From Paenibacillus sp. (GTDB lineage: Bacteria > Bacillota > Bacilli > Paenibacillales > Paenibacillaceae), in NCBI GenBank assembly GCA_029256665.1, contig JAQSXN010000095.1, positions 1 to 9,869 on the forward strand: a stretch of DNA of 9,869 bases, read 5' to 3'. Every line of letters starts with the position of its first letter. Position 1 is the first letter of the stretch. Of this stretch, positions 6,178 to 9,869 are shown piece after piece. The translations under genes and the position numbers were made by a program. The notes beneath the pieces are model-generated. The model saw nothing but the letters and a program-made list of their open reading frames with translations, ran no database searches and had not been told where the DNA came from.

Positions 6178-6546
6178 GTGGACAATGTAACGATCTCGGC
6201 CGCATGCGACGACGCATGCGCGGGTACGGAAGCGGATATCGCGGGAGTGAAGGAAAAGCTGGTCGACGAGGCGGCTGCCACGGAGCTGGCGGATTTGTTT
6301 AAGGCGCTCGGCGACCCGACGCGGGTCAAGATCATACACGCGCTGCTGCAATCGGAGCTGTGCGTGCACGACTTGACGCAAGTGCTGGAGATGGGCCAGT
6401 CCGCCGTCTCGCATCAACTGAGGCTGCTGCGCAACATGCGCATCGTCAAGCGGCGCAAGGTAGGCAAGACGGTTTTCTATTCGCTTGACGACGATCATGT
6501 CGAACAAATATTCGTTCTTACGCTGCAGCATCTGCGGCACGAGTAA
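6178..6546 (+). CDS. ArsR/SmtB-family metal-sensing transcriptional repressor
   Basis: This 122-residue winged-helix regulator is of the kind that represses metal-resistance or homeostasis genes until metal binds. The start is GTG 6178, with GGGGAG (6167-6172) five bases upstream. The recognition helix region is MGQSAVSHQLRLLRNM (72-87), followed by the wing KRRKVGKTVFYSL. Both SmtB-type metal sites are visible. The alpha-5 motif D105-x-H107-x10-H118-x2-H121 matches the Zn/Co sites of CzrA and NmtR. C62 and D65 in ELCVHDL, with N-terminal C10 and C14, fit the alpha-3N thiolate site of SmtB, CadC and ZiaR. A Zn/Cd/Co-type sensor is most likely; the arsenic ArsR type is less so. No efflux pump or metallothionein gene is adjacent, so its target is probably elsewhere or itself. 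Confidence 0.92.
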   Translation: MDNVTISAACDDACAGTEADIAGVKEKLVDEAAATELADLFKALGDPTRVKIIHALLQSELCVHDLTQVLEMGQSAVSHQLRLLRNMRIVKRRKVGKTVFYSLDDDHVEQIFVLTLQHLRHE

Positions 6547-6587
6547 GCTGATTTACGCAATCTTGCAAGCAAGGCACCCCGAGGCAG

Positions 6588-6634
6588 ACGCCGGATTTTC
6601 TCGCGAAAGCGGGCTTCCGACAGACAGCTGGCGT
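6588..6634 (+). other. Potential structured RNA or terminator-like stem with GNRA loop
   Basis: Complementary segments nest as ACGC (6588-6591) with GCGT (6631-6634), CGGA (6592-6595) with TCCG (6616-6619), and CTCGC (6600-6604) with GCGGG (6609-6613) closed by a GAAA tetraloop (one T-G wobble). The result is a bulged hairpin ending in GTTTCTT. It may simply terminate the metal-sensor transcript; I do not recognise a known riboswitch or small RNA. Confidence 0.3.
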
Positions 6635-6668
6635 GTTTCTTGCAGCGTGTTTTACAGTTCAACCAAAT

Positions 6669-6696
6669 AGCCGGCTACCCGTCCAGGGTGCCGGCT
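6669..6696. terminator. Strong hairpin, probable terminator
   Basis: AGCCGGC-T-ACCC (6669-6680) pairs with GGGT-GCCGGCT (6686-6696): 11 bp with one bulged T and a 5-nt loop GTCCA. It lies 122 bp after the metal-sensor stop and upstream of the next promoter. The plus-strand 3' side (TGCTATCGTCC) has few T; the minus-strand side (ATTTGGTT) is a little better, so direction is uncertain. Confidence 0.5.
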
Positions 6697-6803
6697 TGCT
6701 ATCGTCCTGCGCGGTTTAGGCTGCCGCCATGCCAGAATCGAGCAAGATGGACGCGTATCTATGAAAGCGGTCACATCCGTCACGCGATAATTGGAAAAGA
6801 TCA

Positions 6804-6832
6804 TCGACACGATGGATGCTCCATTTTATACT
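6804..6832 (+). promoter_or_regulatory. SigA-type promoter of the two-component pair
   Basis: TCGACA at 6804-6809 (five of six matches to TTGACA) is separated by exactly 17 bp from TATACT at 6827-6832 (five of six matches to TATAAT). Transcription would start near 6839, giving a leader of about 20 nt before GTG 6861, and would cover both the regulator and the kinase. Confidence 0.7.
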
Positions 6833-6843
6833 GGTCATGAAAT

Positions 6844-6852
6844 GGAAAGGGG
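6844..6852 (+). promoter_or_regulatory. Ribosome binding site that sets the response regulator start at GTG 6861
   Basis: GGAAAGGGG at 6844-6852 is eight bases before GTG 6861. The protein from that codon begins MYKILVVDDEPN, the normal beginning of a receiver domain. In-frame ATG codons at 6816 and 6837 are not preceded by a ribosome binding site, and 6816 lies upstream of the -10 box. Confidence 0.75.
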
Positions 6853-6860
6853 CGTTATCC

Positions 6861-8483
6861 GTGTACAAGATTTTAGTCGTTGACGACGAGCCTAACGTTA
6901 GCATCGGAATCCGGGATTTCCTGCTCGCCTCGGATCTTCGGATTACGAGCGTGGAGACGGCCCTGAACGGCTTCGAAGCTGTCGATTATTTGCGGATGGA
7001 CCAGTTCGACTTGGTGCTGACCGATATTCAAATGAGCCGGATGAGCGGGATCGAGCTGATGGAAACGATCTATATGGAGCAGCCCCATCTGCCCGTCATC
7101 GTTATTTCCGCGCATGAAGAGTTCGACTTTGCCAAGAAATCTCTACGGTTGGGCGCAAGGGACTATCTAGTAAAGCCCGTTGAGGAAGAAGAGCTTCTTC
7201 GCGTCGTCAACAACGTGTTGGGGGAGAAGGAGGAGATCGGCAAACGGTCGCTGGAGCACTCTATCGGAGAGCAAGGGACCCACTCGTCCGATCTGGCGCG
7301 GCGGCGCGAAATACTCATGGAATTGTTGACGGAACGAGGGTTGTCGAAGCAAGAGCACGACGAATTAGCGACGGAGCTTGGGAAAGAGCTTAAGGGACCT
7401 TACTACGGCGTCGTCTCCGTGCGTCTGGATTTCAGTCACGGTGGCTTTAGCGAACGCGAGGTCGCATACCAGGAGAGAAAGCTGCTTAAATACGCGGCAT
7501 TGAATATTTTTGAGGAAAGCCTGAGCGAATGGGGCGGGTTAACGTTAAATGGCTTCGGGAACGAACTGATCGGCATTGTACAATTAAAAGAACGGGATTC
7601 CAAGGGACAGGATCATTCGTTGCAGGCCGAGCTCCAGCTAATCGGCCAATTCGTCTCGGCGAACTTCAAGCAATATTTGAACGTGGAAGCCACCATAGGC
7701 ATCAGCAGCCCTCATGCCGATAAGACCTTGCTGTCCAGGTTAACGGAAGAAGCGCAGATGGCGGCAGAGTGGAAGAAGCTTCATCCCGAGCAGCAAGTGT
7801 TCTATTACGAGGATGTCGCCGCGCAGAACAGCTTGAATATGGTGGGCTGGATGGAAAAGGTGGAGGAGTGCGTGCAGCTTCTAAAGGGAGGCGACGAAGA
7901 CGGCCTTGCCGGGCGCGCCCGGGATGTAGTCGTCTTGTTGAAGGAACTGGGACATACGGACGAAATGATGAACAGCTACTTTGGCATGTTGGTCTATCGA
8001 ATTTACGGCCTGCTGCTGGAATACGGGCACGGCAACGGCACGTCGCAGCGCCGGTTCGACCCCGATGTCTACTTCAGGGAGGCAACCCCCGCAGCCAGGA
8101 TCGAACTGCTTGCCTCGTATATCGAAGCGGCCGCCCTCTCGCTCCGGGATCTGGCGCGTGAGCGCGATCGCACCGTTTTGGATCAAATTACGGCCTATAT
8201 TCGTAAGCAATATCGAAACCCCGCGCTCAAGATCCAGGATATCGCCGCGGACATTCATTTCAGCTCGGCCTATCTTCGTTATTTGTTCAAGAGAGAAACC
8301 AAAAGGAGCGTTTGGGATTACGTCACGGAGCTTCGGATCGAGGAAGCCAAATATTTGCTCGCGACGACGGACAAGAAGCGGTACGAGATCGCGAGCGAGG
8401 TCGGTTACGAATCCCCGGAGCACTTTAGCCGAATGTTCAAGCGTTACACGGGCATTAGTCCGGCGGATTATCGAAAAGGGTAG
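6861..8483 (+). CDS. YesN-type response regulator with AraC-family DNA-binding domain
   Basis: This 540-residue cytoplasmic regulator (from GTG 6861) should be phosphorylated by the kinase encoded next to it and then bind DNA. Receiver domain: residues 1-120, with acidic pair D8/D9, phosphoacceptor D55 in LVLTDIQM, S83 in VISAHEE and K105 in YLVKPVEE. Residues about 150-330 form the long linker typical of YesN proteins, including VEATIGISSPHAD and FYYEDVA, which resembles a degenerate cyclase-like fold. The C-terminal AraC domain (about 439-540) has two helix-turn-helix units, LKIQDIAADIHFSSAYLRYL and a second ending FSRMFKRYTGISPADYR. YesN/YesM pairs in Bacillus and Paenibacillus usually control ABC importers and hydrolases for oligosaccharides, so this may act on the direct repeat at 3716-3749; that is inference. 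Confidence 0.93.
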   Translation: MYKILVVDDEPNVSIGIRDFLLASDLRITSVETALNGFEAVDYLRMDQFDLVLTDIQMSRMSGIELMETIYMEQPHLPVIVISAHEEFDFAKKSLRLGARDYLVKPVEEEELLRVVNNVLGEKEEIGKRSLEHSIGEQGTHSSDLARRREILMELLTERGLSKQEHDELATELGKELKGPYYGVVSVRLDFSHGGFSEREVAYQERKLLKYAALNIFEESLSEWGGLTLNGFGNELIGIVQLKERDSKGQDHSLQAELQLIGQFVSANFKQYLNVEATIGISSPHADKTLLSRLTEEAQMAAEWKKLHPEQQVFYYEDVAAQNSLNMVGWMEKVEECVQLLKGGDEDGLAGRARDVVVLLKELGHTDEMMNSYFGMLVYRIYGLLLEYGHGNGTSQRRFDPDVYFREATPAARIELLASYIEAAALSLRDLARERDRTVLDQITAYIRKQYRNPALKIQDIAADIHFSSAYLRYLFKRETKRSVWDYVTELRIEEAKYLLATTDKKRYEIASEVGYESPEHFSRMFKRYTGISPADYRKG

Positions 8484-8497
8484 GGGGGATCGGACTG
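8482..8497 (+). promoter_or_regulatory. Ribosome binding site and CTG start of the kinase gene
   Basis: AGGGGGGA (8482-8489) overlaps the TAG stop of the response regulator (8481-8483). Its six-G core ends six bases before CTG 8495. Translation from CTG gives MKLKFKVTLAFALF, a typical N-terminus for these kinases. No ATG, GTG or TTG occurs in frame near this spacing; the next candidate, GTG 8513, has only a weak site and would cut the positively charged flank of the first membrane helix. Confidence 0.65.
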
Positions 8498-9869
8498 AAG
8501 CTGAAATTTAAAGTGACATTGGCGTTTGCTTTATTCATCATAGGCCCTTTTCTCATTGTCGGGTGGATCTCCGCTTACAAAGCGGAGCAATCGATGCAGG
8601 GCGAGCTGGGACGAACCATGCTGCAGTTGGCGAAGCAGAATCATACGACGATAACCAAATCGATGTCCGCGGTGAACGACAAGACGATTACGTTCCTCGG
8701 CAACCATCTGTTCAACCACACCGTGCTTAACCCGTTCTGGGTGAATGTCGAGACGTTCAGCCAAATTAACCAGGCCGACGAAATTTTGGAGCGCTGGTCG
8801 TCGGATGGGACGAACTATACATTGTATATGATGAACAAAGAAGATAAGCGAACCCATGTCGATTTATCCAATAAAGACAGCGGCTTCAAATATTTCGAAT
8901 ACGACAATTCGGACATGCCCGAATGGGCCGAGCACGCGAACCGCAAGCGCGGCTCCGGCGTTTTCCGGATCATCGAGTCTTCCGAGGGAGTCAAGACGGT
9001 AGGCTTCATCCGAAGTTTATTAAATGCCCAGAATTACAACGATGTCATCGGATACCTGGTCGTCTCCCAATTGGAGGTGCATTTGACCAAGGATCTCTTA
9101 TCCGTGGAGCTGCCGGAGCATTCCGGTATTTTTCTGTTTAACGACGCGGACGAGCTGCTCATGCAAGCCGGATCGGCGGACATGGCGGATGAGAGCCTGA
9201 CGAAGCCGGCCAACAGGGCGGCCTCCGGCTATCGTTTCGTCTCCCATGGGGGAGAACGTTGGCTGTACGCGTTCGCATACGAGCCCGAATATCATACTCG
9301 CCTGGTCTATCACGTTCCTTTGGATTCGTTGTCTGGCAGCTGGAAGGCGTTCCAGTGGTTTATTATGATCGTGTCCGCCGTTTACTTGGTACTCGTGCTG
9401 CTGTTTGTTTTGTATTTGCTGCGGATCATCGTCAGACCGCTGCATCGTTTAGTTTCGATAACGAAAATTTACGAGCCCGGCGTTCCGCTTGCCGTGGACC
9501 ATAGCCGGGATTTGCCGCGTTCGGACGAGTTCGGCATTTTGTACGGCGCTTTTTTGCGAATGACGAGGAGGCTGGATCACTCCGTCGAGGAAAACTATCT
9601 AATGAAGATCAAGCAGAAGGAAACGGAGCTCGCGACGCTTCATGCGCAGATTACGCCGCATTTGCTGTACAATACGCTCGATTCCATCTACTGGTATGCG
9701 CTCCGAAGGGGGAACAAGGACGTGGGGGGAATGATCAAGGACTTGTCCAAATTGCTGAGAATCGGTCTAAGCAAAGGTAGAATGATGATTCCGGTGGGAG
9801 AGGAGATCGAGCATGTGCAGGCGTATTGCCGTCTGCAGATGAAGCGGTATCCGGACAACTTCGAGGTGC
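8495..9869 (+). CDS. YesM-type membrane sensor histidine kinase, 3' end outside window
   Basis: The first 458 residues of the sensor partner of the preceding regulator are present; genes are 11 bp apart with overlapping translation signals. The layout is a short basic N-terminus, membrane helix 1 (about 7-24), an extracellular sensing domain (about 25-287, probably Cache-like), membrane helix 2 (about 288-310, WFIMIVSAVYLVLVLL), a HAMP-like linker beginning RIIVRPLHRL, and the start of the His_kinase (PF06580) domain. The phosphorylated His is H389 in QITPHLLYNTLDSI; the usual consensus is QINPHFLYNTL, so Asn and Phe are replaced by Thr and Leu. LLRIGLSKG and VGEEIEHVQAYCRLQ follow as expected. 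The ATP-binding half lies beyond the window edge. The start is an unusual CTG; the ligand is unknown, though relatives sense sugars or oligosaccharides. Confidence 0.92.
   Translation, partial: MKLKFKVTLAFALFIIGPFLIVGWISAYKAEQSMQGELGRTMLQLAKQNHTTITKSMSAVNDKTITFLGNHLFNHTVLNPFWVNVETFSQINQADEILERWSSDGTNYTLYMMNKEDKRTHVDLSNKDSGFKYFEYDNSDMPEWAEHANRKRGSGVFRIIESSEGVKTVGFIRSLLNAQNYNDVIGYLVVSQLEVHLTKDLLSVELPEHSGIFLFNDADELLMQAGSADMADESLTKPANRAASGYRFVSHGGERWLYAFAYEPEYHTRLVYHVPLDSLSGSWKAFQWFIMIVSAVYLVLVLLFVLYLLRIIVRPLHRLVSITKIYEPGVPLAVDHSRDLPRSDEFGILYGAFLRMTRRLDHSVEENYLMKIKQKETELATLHAQITPHLLYNTLDSIYWYALRRGNKDVGGMIKDLSKLLRIGLSKGRMMIPVGEEIEHVQAYCRLQMKRYPDNFEV

Larger units (their letters stand above)
6547..6803. 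other. Gene-free stretch with structured DNA
   Basis: The gap between the metal sensor and the response regulator (6547-6860) holds no convincing gene: short frames here lack ribosome binding sites and recognisable protein sequence. It contains a nested stem with a GAAA loop at 6588-6634, an 8-bp direct repeat GCGTGTTT at 6631-6638 and 6645-6652, a strong hairpin at 6669-6696, and at its right end the promoter of the response regulator. Confidence 0.6.

Noticed and set aside
6010..6540. Minus-strand 176-codon frame over the metal sensor
   Set aside because: It is antisense to a clear ArsR/SmtB gene with intact metal ligands; the Gln/Arg/Leu-rich product resembles no known protein.
6770..6783. 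GTCAC direct repeat at 9-bp spacing upstream of the response regulator promoter
   Set aside because: Five-base units recur by chance in this composition and the spacing does not fit a helical turn or a known regulator.
6816..6860. Upstream ATG starts (6816, 6837) for the response regulator
   Set aside because: The 6816 ATG lies before the -10 box, neither has a ribosome binding site, and the receiver domain begins naturally at GTG 6861.
7881..8423. Minus-strand 180-codon frame over the AraC domain
   Set aside because: It is the antisense shadow of the recognisable response regulator C-terminus in a GC-rich genome.
1..9869. Defence, toxin, phage, CRISPR or mobile-element system
   Set aside because: No repeats of CRISPR type, transposase, integrase, nuclease or toxin-antitoxin pattern was seen; the genes are metabolic or regulatory.

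Overview
The window looks like chromosomal DNA from a GC-rich Firmicute of the Paenibacillaceae (Paenibacillus or Cohnella type). I infer this from the strong purine-rich ribosome binding sites, frequent GTG starts, a DUF6509-like protein, a B. subtilis-length RocA, and a YesN/YesM-type two-component pair near a glycoside hydrolase. I found no tRNA, rRNA, CRISPR array, insertion sequence or phage gene.

Left part (1-3370): the 3' end of a manganese-dependent inorganic pyrophosphatase (ppaC), a small acidic DUF6509-like protein, and a complete rocA (L-glutamate gamma-semialdehyde dehydrogenase). A long hairpin then separates rocA from a convergent gene on the minus strand, a YdjM-type membrane-embedded metal-dependent hydrolase homologue. 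These are housekeeping or catabolic genes with no obvious common pathway.

Middle (3440-6120): a 53-codon minus-strand gene diverges from a family 95 glycoside hydrolase (alpha-L-fucosidase type). The fucosidase has an in-frame TAG at codon 27, inside its conserved N-terminal motif, so as written it is either a pseudogene, a restarted protein lacking about 30 residues, or a sequencing error. The divergent intergenic region carries a near-perfect direct repeat with 21-bp periodicity just upstream of the fucosidase -10 element, which is the geometry of AraC-family activator half-sites.

Right part (6120-9869): an ArsR/SmtB metal sensor with both metal-site signatures intact and its own extended -10 promoter. 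After a 314-bp gene-free stretch with two hairpins comes a YesN-type response regulator (receiver domain, long linker, AraC-type DNA-binding domain). It is followed, with overlapping translation signals, by a YesM-type membrane histidine kinase that starts on a rare CTG codon and runs off the end of the window. In this clade such pairs usually control uptake and breakdown of a carbohydrate. Together with the fucosidase and the AraC-like repeat this suggests, but does not prove, a small glycan-use regulon interrupted by an unrelated metal sensor.
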